47,615 nucleotides of DNA from positions 1-47,615 of the forward strand of contig PSRJ01000239.1 of NCBI GenBank assembly GCA_003175985.1, in the 5' to 3' direction. This stretch comes from Terriglobia bacterium (GTDB lineage Bacteria > Acidobacteriota > Terriglobia > Bryobacterales > Bryobacteraceae). Both the position numbers and the translations under genes were made by a program. Shown here piece after piece: positions 37,876-46,777 of the stretch; the stretch's first letter is position 1; every line of letters begins with the position of its first letter. The notes beneath the pieces are model-generated. The model saw nothing but the letters and a program-made list of their open reading frames with translations, had not been told where the DNA came from and searched no databases.

Positions 37876-38619
37876 ATGGCTGAACAGATCGCCTTGGAAA
37901 TCACGCGTTATTCACCGGAACGGGACAAGACGCCATCCATGGAAGAGTTTGAAGTCCCGCTGCGTAAAGAGTGGGTAGTTCTGGACGCGCTGAACTATAT
38001 CAAAGACAAAGTGGATGGATCTCTGTCTTTCCGATGGTCCTGCCGCATGGGCGTTTGTGGAAGCTGCGGAATGATGGTGAACGGCGAACCCAAGCTGACA
38101 TGCGCCACCTTCCTCAACGACTATGCTCCGGGGCCGATTCGTGTAGAGCCGCTCAAAAACTTCCCCGTGATGCGCGATCTCATCGTGGAAATCTCGGATT
38201 TTCTCGCCAAACTCTCAAAGGTTAAACCCTGGCTGATCCGAAAAAAAGAAAAACCCATTTCCGAGGGCGAATATCTGCAGACGCCGGAAGAGTTGGACTC
38301 ATACCGGCAATTCAGCATGTGCATCAATTGCCTGTTGTGCTATGCGGCCTGCCCCGTCTATGGCCTGGATCCCCTTTTCGCCGGCCCTGCCGCGCTGGCG
38401 CTCGCCCAGCGGTACAACATGGATTCGCGCGACGAGGGTAAGAGCGAGCGGCTCGATGTTCTTTCGCAGCACGACGGAATCTGGGGCTGCACCTTCGTGG
38501 GCGAGTGTACGCAGGTCTGTCCCAAGCATGTGGATCCCGCGGGCGCGATCCAGCAGTATAAGCTTACGGCCGCTCAAGAGTGGGTCAAATCGCTTTTGAT
38601 GCCGTGGGGAGGAAAGTGA
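37876..38619 (+). CDS. frdB: Fumarate reductase / succinate dehydrogenase iron-sulfur subunit
   Basis: [58 protein letters not shown]. Confidence 0.93.
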   Translation: MAEQIALEITRYSPERDKTPSMEEFEVPLRKEWVVLDALNYIKDKVDGSLSFRWSCRMGVCGSCGMMVNGEPKLTCATFLNDYAPGPIRVEPLKNFPVMRDLIVEISDFLAKLSKVKPWLIRKKEKPISEGEYLQTPEELDSYRQFSMCINCLLCYAACPVYGLDPLFAGPAALALAQRYNMDSRDEGKSERLDVLSQHDGIWGCTFVGECTQVCPKHVDPAGAIQQYKLTAAQEWVKSLLMPWGGK

Positions 38620-39026
38620 TGCTCCGGTATACCGAATATCCTCCCAGAGGGTATCGCGTGCGCGTCTCCACTTACTGGTGGACCGGCCGGCGGGCATATT
38701 TGAGATTCATCCTTCGGGAACTCAGCAGCATCTTCGTGGCCTGGTTTGTCCTGGAGACTCTTTTCCAAATCAACGCTCTGGCCGGCGGACCCAGCGCCTA
38801 TTCCGATTTCGAACAGTTTTTGCGGAATCCGGTAGTGATCGCGTCCAACGTGATCAGCTTTCTCTTCGTGCTGTTTCACGCCGTCACCTGGTTTAATCTG
38901 TCGCCAAAGGCGATGGCCGTGCGGTTGGGCGGAAAACGTGTTCCGGCGGCGCTGATTGCCGGGCCGAATTATGTGGCATGGGTTCTGATTTCCGCCGGTG
39001 TGGCGTGGCTGATTTTGCGAGGATAA
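38619..39026 (+). CDS. frdC: Fumarate reductase membrane subunit C
   Basis: STYWWTGRRAYLRFILRELSSIFVAWFVLETLF and AVTWFNLSPKAMAVRLGGKRVP match FrdC layout, with conserved RE in helix 1. Confidence 0.85.
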   Translation: MLRYTEYPPRGYRVRVSTYWWTGRRAYLRFILRELSSIFVAWFVLETLFQINALAGGPSAYSDFEQFLRNPVVIASNVISFLFVLFHAVTWFNLSPKAMAVRLGGKRVPAALIAGPNYVAWVLISAGVAWLILRG

Positions 39027-39027
39027 C

Positions 39028-39384
39028 ATGGCCGCCAAGAGATCGAACGAACCGTTCCTTTGGTTATTGTTCAGCGCCGGCGGTGTTGTAGCTGCGCTTC
39101 TCGTTCCCGTTCATCTGTTCCTCTTCGGCCTGGCATTTCCCCTGGGCTGGTTGCCCGCGCCTGCCCACGATACGCTGCTGGCGTTGGCCCGCAGCCCGAT
39201 AGGCCGTATCTATTTATTAGTATTCTGTGTCCTGCCACTTTTTCATTGGGCGCATCGATTTCGCTATACACTTTACGATGGATTGCAAATCAAGCATTTG
39301 AACGAGCTGGTAAATACTCTTTGCTACGGAGGTGCAACTGTAGGCGCGGCGTTCGCGGTCTACCTGATCTGGCGCATACCCTAG
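39028..39384 (+). CDS. frdD: Fumarate reductase membrane subunit D
   Basis: RSNEPFLWLLFSAGGVVAALLVPVHLFLFGLAFPLG; LFHWAHRFRYTLYDGLQIKHL matches the FrdD His-rich segment. Confidence 0.85.
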   Translation: MAAKRSNEPFLWLLFSAGGVVAALLVPVHLFLFGLAFPLGWLPAPAHDTLLALARSPIGRIYLLVFCVLPLFHWAHRFRYTLYDGLQIKHLNELVNTLCYGGATVGAAFAVYLIWRIP

Positions 39385-39468
39385 CGGACCGCGTGCTTCG
39401 CGCGCGGCTCCGGAAAACTAAGGCCTGAATTCGTTGGCGTTCTCCGAAACGGAGAGAGGGAGGTACCG

Positions 39469-39702
39469 ATGCCAACAACCCGGCATGCCCCGTCAGCGGC
39501 GGGAATGAATTTCACCATCGTGTCCGACGGTAATCAGTACGAGATCGTCGAATGCGCGAACGGTAGCGAAGGAGTGGCGGCACTCAACCAAGACTATCCC
39601 GCGAGTATGGGATGGATGATTGTCGGTCATGCCGCCAGCAGAGATGAGGCCGACATCATCATTGAGGAGCATCGTAACGACGCCAGAATGGATTTCGAGT
39701 AA
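39469..39702 (+). CDS. Small hypothetical protein
   Basis: 77 aa, ATG with strong AGGGAGGT RBS; MNFTIVSDGNQYEIVECANGSEGVAALNQDYPASMGWMIVGHAASRDEADIIIEEHR. Confidence 0.55.
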   Translation: MPTTRHAPSAAGMNFTIVSDGNQYEIVECANGSEGVAALNQDYPASMGWMIVGHAASRDEADIIIEEHRNDARMDFE

Positions 39703-39721
39703 GCGATTCCCGGTGCACCCC

Positions 39722-39750
39722 TTGACTTCCGCGCCGCCGGGGTGTATCTC
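39722..39750 (+). promoter_or_regulatory. Candidate sigma70-type promoter for the xox genes
   Basis: TTGACT-N17-TATCTC, 13 nt before the ATG at 39764. Confidence 0.4.
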
Positions 39751-39763
39751 TCGGTGCACGCTA

Positions 39764-40576
39764 ATGAGACTCGGCCGCACTGCAGCTCCCGTGATTCTCA
39801 TCGCGATCGGGTGGGTTTCTGCCTTTTCGGTTCCCGCGCAGGCACTTTCCGTATGTGCCGATCCCGACTACCTGCCTTATTCCAATCGTGCCGGTGAAGG
39901 ATTTGAGAATCGGATCGCCGAAGCCGTGGCCAAGGCTCTGGGCGAATCCGTGGAGTACACGTGGGGAAGCTACCGCGGACATGGAGGGTTTCCCCAGTTC
40001 CTCTCCTCGACCCTTGATGCGAAGAAGTGCGATGTGGTGATGGACATTCCGTACGGCAGCCGCGAAGAATTGACCACGCGGCCCTATTACGTTTCGTCGT
40101 ACGTCTTTGTCTTTGACCGGAACAAGCACTTCGACATCACCAGCATGAACTCACCGGCCTTGAAGAAGCTCAAGGTCGGCTTTGAAAGGGATACGCCGGC
40201 CGAGGAAGCGTTGAAGATGCGGGGCATGGTTCCGGGCGCTGTGGCATTCGATGTCGGCGAGGACAATACCGAGTCGCCGGAGACCATGCTTGCCGCATTG
40301 AAGAAGGGGCAAATCGATGTGCTGATTACGTGGCAACCGGCGATCAGCGCGTTCCTGCGCGCTTATCCGGAGCTGGAAGTCGTGGCGGTGCCGAATGAGC
40401 GGGCTCTGGGGCCGCCGGAACAGTATTCCTTCCCAATGTCGATGGGAGTCCGTACCGGGGATCAGCCATTAAAAGCGAGGCTTGACGAAGTGATCGAAAA
40501 ACACCAGGCGGAACTGGCCGCCATCCTCAGGGAAAGGGGCGTCGTGCTCTATGCGCCGCGCCAGGAGAGTAGATGA
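39764..40576 (+). CDS. xoxJ: Quinoprotein-dehydrogenase-associated periplasmic binding protein (XoxJ/MoxJ-like)
   Basis: Signal peptide; LSVCADPDYLPYSNRAGEGFENRIAEAVAKALG; CDVVMDIPYGSREELTTRPYYVSSYVFVF; located upstream of xoxF. Confidence 0.85.
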   Translation: MRLGRTAAPVILIAIGWVSAFSVPAQALSVCADPDYLPYSNRAGEGFENRIAEAVAKALGESVEYTWGSYRGHGGFPQFLSSTLDAKKCDVVMDIPYGSREELTTRPYYVSSYVFVFDRNKHFDITSMNSPALKKLKVGFERDTPAEEALKMRGMVPGAVAFDVGEDNTESPETMLAALKKGQIDVLITWQPAISAFLRAYPELEVVAVPNERALGPPEQYSFPMSMGVRTGDQPLKARLDEVIEKHQAELAAILRERGVVLYAPRQESR

Positions 40577-41286
40577 GAGAGCGCGGAACCGTAACGGCCG
40601 CAGTACTCATCGCGCTTACCTGGTTGCCCGGAACACCCTTGGCCCAGGAACAGAATGCCGAAAAACTGATCCGGGCGAGCGACTGTTCCTCTTGTCATGC
40701 AGTGGATCGGCAAGTGGTCGGCCCCGCTTACACTGCCATCGCCATGCGCTACCGCGGACAGGACAATGCGCTCGAAACGTTGGCGGCGAAGATCCGGGAT
40801 GGCGGCTCCGGTATGACGGCTCATGCCGATCTGACAGAGCCACAACGCCGGGAAATTGCCGCTTGGATCTTGTCCCAGCGCGACGCCGCGCCAGCCGCGG
40901 GTGGGGGCGGCGCCAGGCAATACACTTATTCGCGGAAGGACGGAACGAGCGTCCAGGTGGAATTTCCCGTGTTCGTGGAAGGTAAGAATCAGAAGGTTAC
41001 CAAGGAAGTGTTCCATGGCTACCAGCTCTACAATTCCTACTGCTACCGCTGCCATGGGACGGATGCTACGGGCGGCCAGCTTGGGCCGGATTTACGCCGC
41101 TCGCTGGTAGCTGCAATGCAACAAAAGGAATTTCTGACAGTGGCGATGGAGGGGAGAAAAGAGAAGGGAATGCCCGGTTGGGCCGGGTTTCTGAGCGAGG
41201 ACGATGTGGTTCACGTCTACAGGTATGTCAAAGCCAGAAGCCTCGACCTCATCTCTTCCGGCCGCCCGCCGTCGGAGCAGGATTGA
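40573..41286 (+). CDS. Diheme c-type cytochrome (c551-like domain plus XoxG/MxaG-like domain)
   Basis: Signal peptide; CSSCH (40684-40698) in SDCSSCHAVDRQVVGPAYTAIAMRYRG; CYRCH (41041-41055) in YNSYCYRCHGTDATG; start overlaps xoxJ end. Confidence 0.88.
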   Translation: MRERGTVTAAVLIALTWLPGTPLAQEQNAEKLIRASDCSSCHAVDRQVVGPAYTAIAMRYRGQDNALETLAAKIRDGGSGMTAHADLTEPQRREIAAWILSQRDAAPAAGGGGARQYTYSRKDGTSVQVEFPVFVEGKNQKVTKEVFHGYQLYNSYCYRCHGTDATGGQLGPDLRRSLVAAMQQKEFLTVAMEGRKEKGMPGWAGFLSEDDVVHVYRYVKARSLDLISSGRPPSEQD

Positions 41287-41308
41287 AATATTCGAAGGAG
41301 ACCTCAAA

Positions 41309-43102
41309 ATGCATTCAATCAGATGGATAAGTCTGGCAACGGCGCTCGTTACAACAGCCACAATCGCTCCGGTTCTTGCGGTGGCCGATGAGGCGCTGGA
41401 AAAAGACGCACAGGACCCCAACCAGTGGGTCCTGCCGTTGGGCAGTTACAGCGGGATCCGCCACAGCAAGCTGAACCAGATCAATACCCGCAACGCCGGG
41501 AAGCTGAAGGTCGCCTGGACGATGTCAACTGGAACCCTGCGCGGCCAGGAGGGCCAACCGCTGGTGGTCGGCAATATGATGTATTTCGAGAGCTCCTACC
41601 CGAACTACGTCTATGCCGTCAACCTCGATAGCGTAGGGCAGATCGTCTGGAAATTCGCTCCGGAACAGGATAAGTTCTCACCCTCGGTTGCCTGCTGCGA
41701 TCTCGTGAATAAGGGCGTCGCTTATGCGGATGGAAAGATCGTCGTCTCCACGTTGGATACGCATGTCTATGCGCTCGACGCCAAAACCGGCAAAGTGGTT
41801 TGGAGCGCCCAGAATGGCGATCCGCAACTGGGTCAGACCATGACCATCGCTCCTTTGATCGTCCACGACAAAGTGATCGTAGGGATTTCGGGCGGCGAGT
41901 ATGGTGTCCGCGGCTTTCTCACCGCGTACGATCTCAAATCCGGCAAGATGGTCTGGCGCGCTAATAGCGTTGGCCCCGATTCGGACATTCTGTTCGATCC
42001 GGATAAAACGATCGATGGCGCAACCCAGCAGAAGGTAGGCAAAGATTCAAGTCTGAAGACGTGGACCAACGAGGAATGGAAATTGGGTGGCGGCACCACG
42101 TGGGGCTGGTATACGTACGATCCGCAACTCAACCTGGTGTATTACGGGAGTGGAAATCCGGGAACCTGGAATCCCACGCAGCGGCCCGGAGACAATAAAT
42201 GGTCCACCACTCTCTTTGCACGCAATCCCGATACGGGTGTGGCGGCGTGGGCGTATCAGATGACGCCCCATGATGCTTGGGACTACGATGGCATCAATGA
42301 AAGCGTACTCACCGACAGCGTGGTCGATGGCAATACGGTCCCGACGTTGACCCATTTCGATCGGAACGGCTTTGCCTATGTGCTCGACCGGCGCAACGGC
42401 AAGCTGGTTGCAGCGCATAAGTTCGATCCCTCCACCAACTGGGCAAATGAGATCGATTTGAAAACGGGGCGCCCGATCCTGAATCCGGACAAGATGACCA
42501 AGGAAGATGTGAATGTGAAAGACATTTGTCCGGCAGCGCAGGGCGCCAAGAATCACCAGCCTGCTTCTTACGACCCGAAGACCAAATTGTTCTATGTCGG
42601 TACAAACCACATTTGCATGGATTATCAGGCCTTCAGCGTGAAATACCGCGGCGGATTTCCGTATGTGGGGGCTACATTAAGTATGTTCCCGGCAGACCAT
42701 GGGAATACGCGCGGCCGCCTCATCGCCTTCAACCCGGTGAGCGGTGAGACAAAATGGGCCGTCAATGAAACCTTCCAGGTGTACAGCGGCCCTTTGACTA
42801 CGGATGCGGGTGTTCTTTTCTACGGCACACTGGACGGATGGTTTAAAGCCGCCGACCAGGCCACCGGGAAGATTCTATATCAGTTCCACACACCCTCAGG
42901 CATTATCGGCAATCCCATGACGTATATGCATAAAGGGAAGCAGTACGTCGCAGTTCTAACCGGCGTGGGAGGTTGGGCGGCGATCGGTCTTGCCGAGAAC
43001 CTGACAAAAGGAACCGAAGGATTGGGCGCTGTCGGTCTGACCACGTCGCTGGCAGACTACACGAATCTCGGCGGAACTCTGGTGGTCTTTTCGCTCGAAT
43101 AG
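41309..43102 (+). CDS. xoxF: PQQ-dependent methanol dehydrogenase, XoxF type (predicted lanthanide-dependent)
   Basis: Signal peptide; VACCDLVNKG vicinal Cys; SGGEYGVRGFLTAYD; GGGTTWGWYTYDPQLNLVYYGSGNPGTWN; DAWDYDG lanthanide motif; TPSGIIGNPMTYMHKGKQYVAVLTGVGGWAAIGLA. Confidence 0.92.
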   Translation: MHSIRWISLATALVTTATIAPVLAVADEALEKDAQDPNQWVLPLGSYSGIRHSKLNQINTRNAGKLKVAWTMSTGTLRGQEGQPLVVGNMMYFESSYPNYVYAVNLDSVGQIVWKFAPEQDKFSPSVACCDLVNKGVAYADGKIVVSTLDTHVYALDAKTGKVVWSAQNGDPQLGQTMTIAPLIVHDKVIVGISGGEYGVRGFLTAYDLKSGKMVWRANSVGPDSDILFDPDKTIDGATQQKVGKDSSLKTWTNEEWKLGGGTTWGWYTYDPQLNLVYYGSGNPGTWNPTQRPGDNKWSTTLFARNPDTGVAAWAYQMTPHDAWDYDGINESVLTDSVVDGNTVPTLTHFDRNGFAYVLDRRNGKLVAAHKFDPSTNWANEIDLKTGRPILNPDKMTKEDVNVKDICPAAQGAKNHQPASYDPKTKLFYVGTNHICMDYQAFSVKYRGGFPYVGATLSMFPADHGNTRGRLIAFNPVSGETKWAVNETFQVYSGPLTTDAGVLFYGTLDGWFKAADQATGKILYQFHTPSGIIGNPMTYMHKGKQYVAVLTGVGGWAAIGLAENLTKGTEGLGAVGLTTSLADYTNLGGTLVVFSLE

Positions 43103-43109
43103 TACCCCA

Positions 43110-44585
43110 CTACGCGGGAGCGCAGCACGTATCGAACAAGTTTCGTGGATACTTGGCGCGCGTGAGCACTCCGTCCCGTGCTTTGTCAATGAGACGTCTC
43201 AGCCGCTCCAGGTCGACGTTCACCAGTCTGCCCTGCCATTTCATGACTTTGCCTGCGATGAAGACCGCATCGACATTGCTGGTATCCATCAAGGTCACGA
43301 CCGTTCCCGGCACGTTATTCATTGGGAACACATTGATGCGGTCGGTGGCGAGCATGATAATGTCGGCCTCTTTACCCGGCGTTAGCGTGCCGGCCTTGCT
43401 CTCCAGGTGAGCGCTCCGCGCGCCTTCAATAGTCGCCAACTCGATGGTGTCTCGCGCAGTCAAGAGATGCGGCAGGTCCTTCTCGCCGGCGATTGCCCGA
43501 TCATTCACGAGCGCCCTTTGCAGAGTGTATGTCGCGCGCATGATGGAAAACATGTCGGCCGTCATGTTGCACTCCACATCCACGCTCAGGCTGGGCCGAA
43601 TGCCGTGGTTGAGAGCGGCCTGAAACGGAGGCATTCCGTGCCGCATCTGCATCTCGATCGCAGGTGCGATCGAAACCTTGGCGCCGGCATCCGCGATCGT
43701 CTTCCAGGCCGCCTCTTTGATCTGTGTGCAATGGATGAATTCATTGTCCGGGCCGACCATTCCCGCTACCGGCTCCAAGCCTCCGGAGATATAGTGCGAA
43801 ACGATAGGAGCGCCGGCAGAACGCGCGAGACGCCAATGATCCGCATTCAAGCCAGTGTGCAGTGCCAGAGTCAATAGCTGGTCATCGGATGAAAAATATT
43901 GTTTTCGCAAGCGCGTGAGGTCTTGCGGAAATTGGCTGGCCGGGCCCACTCCGGCGGAGTAAGCAAATACCGCGCGGCGCCCCGATTCCTTCAGGCCGGC
44001 GATGCATGCATCCGTATGAGCGGGCGAAAGCGACACCTGGGAGGTATCTACGGTCGTAGTAACCCCAGCGCTCACCTGATTGAGCGAGGCCACCAACTCC
44101 GAGATGTAGGCATCGTCCGGAAGATAGACCGGGGTGAAGATCCCCTGAATTACCGAGACGTAAGTCTTGGCTCCATCCCCCGGCGCGAAGCCTAACAGAC
44201 CGTCGGCCAGGATGCTTCGGAGCAGCGTCTCATATTGATGGTGGTGCGTATCGATGAAACCCGGCATCACGATGCGGTCCGTGGCGTTCACCACCAAAGC
44301 CGATCGGGCCGAAGCTGCCAGATTCGGTCCTACGGCTGCGATCCGTTTGCCCTCGATCAAAACATCGGCCTTCTCGAAGTCGCCGACTTTCGGATCGAGG
44401 CTCAGCACGATGCCGCCTTGCAGAAGAATGCGCCGGTTGGCGTCGGACTGCGATCGCAGTAGCCGGTCCAGAGTCGCGGCGCTACCGGCATTCTGCGCGG
44501 ACGCCGAGGCTGTCCCCGCTATCAGTCCGGCAGCCGCTTCAAAGAAGTTGCGGCGCGAGATTCCCGTGGATTCCTTCCGTTGCAT
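43110..44585 (-). CDS. Tat-exported amidohydrolase-family protein (chlorohydrolase/cytosine-deaminase-like)
   Basis: Twin-arginine leader TGISRRNFFEAAAGLIAGTASASA; GFIDTHHHQYETLL metal site; C-terminal LESKAGTLTPGKEADIIML. Confidence 0.88.
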   Translation of the reverse strand: MQRKESTGISRRNFFEAAAGLIAGTASASAQNAGSAATLDRLLRSQSDANRRILLQGGIVLSLDPKVGDFEKADVLIEGKRIAAVGPNLAASARSALVVNATDRIVMPGFIDTHHHQYETLLRSILADGLLGFAPGDGAKTYVSVIQGIFTPVYLPDDAYISELVASLNQVSAGVTTTVDTSQVSLSPAHTDACIAGLKESGRRAVFAYSAGVGPASQFPQDLTRLRKQYFSSDDQLLTLALHTGLNADHWRLARSAGAPIVSHYISGGLEPVAGMVGPDNEFIHCTQIKEAAWKTIADAGAKVSIAPAIEMQMRHGMPPFQAALNHGIRPSLSVDVECNMTADMFSIMRATYTLQRALVNDRAIAGEKDLPHLLTARDTIELATIEGARSAHLESKAGTLTPGKEADIIMLATDRINVFPMNNVPGTVVTLMDTSNVDAVFIAGKVMKWQGRLVNVDLERLRRLIDKARDGVLTRAKYPRNLFDTCCAPA

Positions 44586-44650
44586 GAAAGCCTCCCCGGC
44601 CTCCTACGATACCGCCTTCATTGGTCCCCCGCGTGCTATCCTGCCGTTCG

Positions 44651-45589
44651 ATGCCTGAGTACTCGATCGGACTCGACCTGGGAGGCACCAATCTGCGTGC
44701 CGCCGCCATCGACCAGCACGGGACCCTCCTGGATAAGATTTCCGGAGGGGTGCACTTCTCCGAGGGCCGCGAGGCTGTTCTCGCCGAGATGGTGCAGGCG
44801 ATTGGCGCGTTGCGCGAGAAGTACGGTCCCACCAGCTTGGCCGGTATCGGCATCGGGGTTCCGGGTTTCATCTCGCTCAAGGAAGGGATCATCCGTAATT
44901 CGAATAACCTGCCCTTCCTGGAGAATTTCCCGATCCGCGACGAAATCGGACGGCGGCTGGGAACTCTCGTCATTTTGGAAAACGACGCCAATGCCGCCGC
45001 TTTGGGCGAGAAATGGATGGGCGCCGGCCGCGAAGTTAACGATCTGGTGCTTCTTACCCTGGGCACGGGGATTGGAGGGGGCATCATCCACGGCGGGCGG
45101 ATTATCCGGGGTTATTTGGGGATGGCCGGCGAACTAGGTCACCTGACGGCGGTCCCCAACGGGAACCCTTGCGGTTGCGGAAGCCAGGGATGCGTCGAGA
45201 AGCATGCGTCGGCGACGGCGGTGACGGCCATGGCCCGCCTGATGCAGTTGGGCGAAAATTTGACGTCCAAAGAGGTTTATGAACTCGCGTGCGGCAATGA
45301 CGACCGGGCCGCCAAGGCGCGCGAGATCTGGCGCGTGATGGGCGAAAGCCTGGGGCTCGTGCTGGCAGGTCTGGTGAACACCTTCAATTTTCCGCTCTAC
45401 CTCCTGAGCGGCGGCATGCTCCCGGCCTGGGAGTTCTTTGCCCCGCCGATGATCCGCATGACGGAATTGCGCTCGGCCACCTACCGGCTTTCGAAGTCCA
45501 GCACGCGCATCGAACAAGCCACGCTGGGCAACGAGGCCGGACTCTACGGAGCGGCTTATCTGCCGTGGATTGAGGGAAAAGACCAATAA
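44651..45589 (+). CDS. ROK-family sugar kinase (glucokinase-like)
   Basis: IGLDLGGTNLRAAAID; ENDANAAALGE; LGTGIGGGII; ROK zinc motif GNPCGCGSQGCVEKHAS. Confidence 0.92.
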   Translation: MPEYSIGLDLGGTNLRAAAIDQHGTLLDKISGGVHFSEGREAVLAEMVQAIGALREKYGPTSLAGIGIGVPGFISLKEGIIRNSNNLPFLENFPIRDEIGRRLGTLVILENDANAAALGEKWMGAGREVNDLVLLTLGTGIGGGIIHGGRIIRGYLGMAGELGHLTAVPNGNPCGCGSQGCVEKHASATAVTAMARLMQLGENLTSKEVYELACGNDDRAAKAREIWRVMGESLGLVLAGLVNTFNFPLYLLSGGMLPAWEFFAPPMIRMTELRSATYRLSKSSTRIEQATLGNEAGLYGAAYLPWIEGKDQ

Positions 45590-45590
45590 A

Positions 45591-46772
45591 GTGTTTCCCA
45601 TTCTTTCCGGCACCGGACCCTCCCTGGCCACAGTCAGCGGGCCGGTACCCCGCATATCTTCGATTCTGATCAAGCCAGCATCGGCAGTCTGCAACCTGGA
45701 CTGTGAATACTGCTTCTACCTCGACCGCGAGGCCGACCCCTACGCCGAACTACCCCAACGGACCATGACGCTTGAGACGCTCGAGAAACTGGTCGAAGGG
45801 TATTTGCTCTATTCCTACCCGCAGTCTGTGTTCGCATTTCAGGGTGGAGAACCCACGCTCGCGGGCCTGAAGTTCTTCCAGGCGCTGGTCGAGTTTCAAC
45901 AACACCACGGGCGCAATGGCCAGAGCGTGTCCAATTCTATTCAAACCAACGGAATCCTCCTGGATCGCGAGTGGTGCGAGTTCTTTCGTAGCTACAACTT
46001 CCTGGTCGGTCTCTCGCTCGATGGGCCGGAGGACGTTCACGATCGCTACCGCTACAACAAGTCCGGCCATCGGACTTGGGCAAAGGTAGTGGAAGCGGCT
46101 GAACTACTGCGATCCACGCAGGTTGAGTTCAATGTGCTGTGCGTGATCAGCAAAGCGAACGTGGGCCGCGCACGCGATTTATATTCATTCTTCCAGAGGC
46201 TCGGGATTAAATACTTGCAATTTATCCCGCTGGCTGAGTTCGAACCCGATGGCACGCCGATGCCGTTCACCATCTCCGCCGAGGAATACGGGCGCTTTCT
46301 ATGCGAGGTCTTCGATCTGTGGTGGCCGGAGCGGCGGCAGCGGAGTATCCGCTTCTTCGAGAATATTGCGGAAGCCCTGGCGGGCAGGAGGCCAGGTACC
46401 TGCACGATGCACGCGAGTTGTGACAGTTATGCCGTGGTGGAGTACAACGGCGACGTGTATCCGTGCGATTTCTTTGTGGAGACCGCATGGAAGCTGGGCA
46501 ATATCGAACTCGATAGCTGGCCGGAGATTTCGAGGCGCCAGCGGCGGCTTCGTTTCGCGGAAAAGAAAGCGGTGCCCCATGCTGAGTGCGCGGTTTGCGA
46601 GTACAGCAACATCTGTCACGGCGGCTGCCCGAAGTTGCGCCATGCCCAATACGGGCGGTTCGCCGACCTGGACTGGTTCTGCGGAAGCTACAAGAAGATC
46701 TTCGCCAGGGCGCTGCCGCAGTTGGAAAGGGACGTTCGGAACATCCTCGCGGCGCGGCCGCGAAGCGATTAG
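45591..46772 (+). CDS. Radical SAM/SPASM protein, anaerobic sulfatase-maturating enzyme (anSME)-like
   Basis: CNLDCEYCFY CX3CX2C; SIQTNGILLDREWCEFF; SPASM cysteines CTMHASCDSYAVVEYNGDVYPCDFF...CAVCEYSNICHGGCPKLR. GTG start at 45591 or upstream TTG at 45570. Confidence 0.88.
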   Translation: MFPILSGTGPSLATVSGPVPRISSILIKPASAVCNLDCEYCFYLDREADPYAELPQRTMTLETLEKLVEGYLLYSYPQSVFAFQGGEPTLAGLKFFQALVEFQQHHGRNGQSVSNSIQTNGILLDREWCEFFRSYNFLVGLSLDGPEDVHDRYRYNKSGHRTWAKVVEAAELLRSTQVEFNVLCVISKANVGRARDLYSFFQRLGIKYLQFIPLAEFEPDGTPMPFTISAEEYGRFLCEVFDLWWPERRQRSIRFFENIAEALAGRRPGTCTMHASCDSYAVVEYNGDVYPCDFFVETAWKLGNIELDSWPEISRRQRRLRFAEKKAVPHAECAVCEYSNICHGGCPKLRHAQYGRFADLDWFCGSYKKIFARALPQLERDVRNILAARPRSD

Positions 46773-46777
46773 TCAGA

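Noticed and set aside
39386-39412. GC-rich hairpin after frdD (CCGCGTGC-TTC-GCGCGCGG)
   Set aside because: Contains a G-U pair and has no U-rich tail; insufficient evidence for a terminator.
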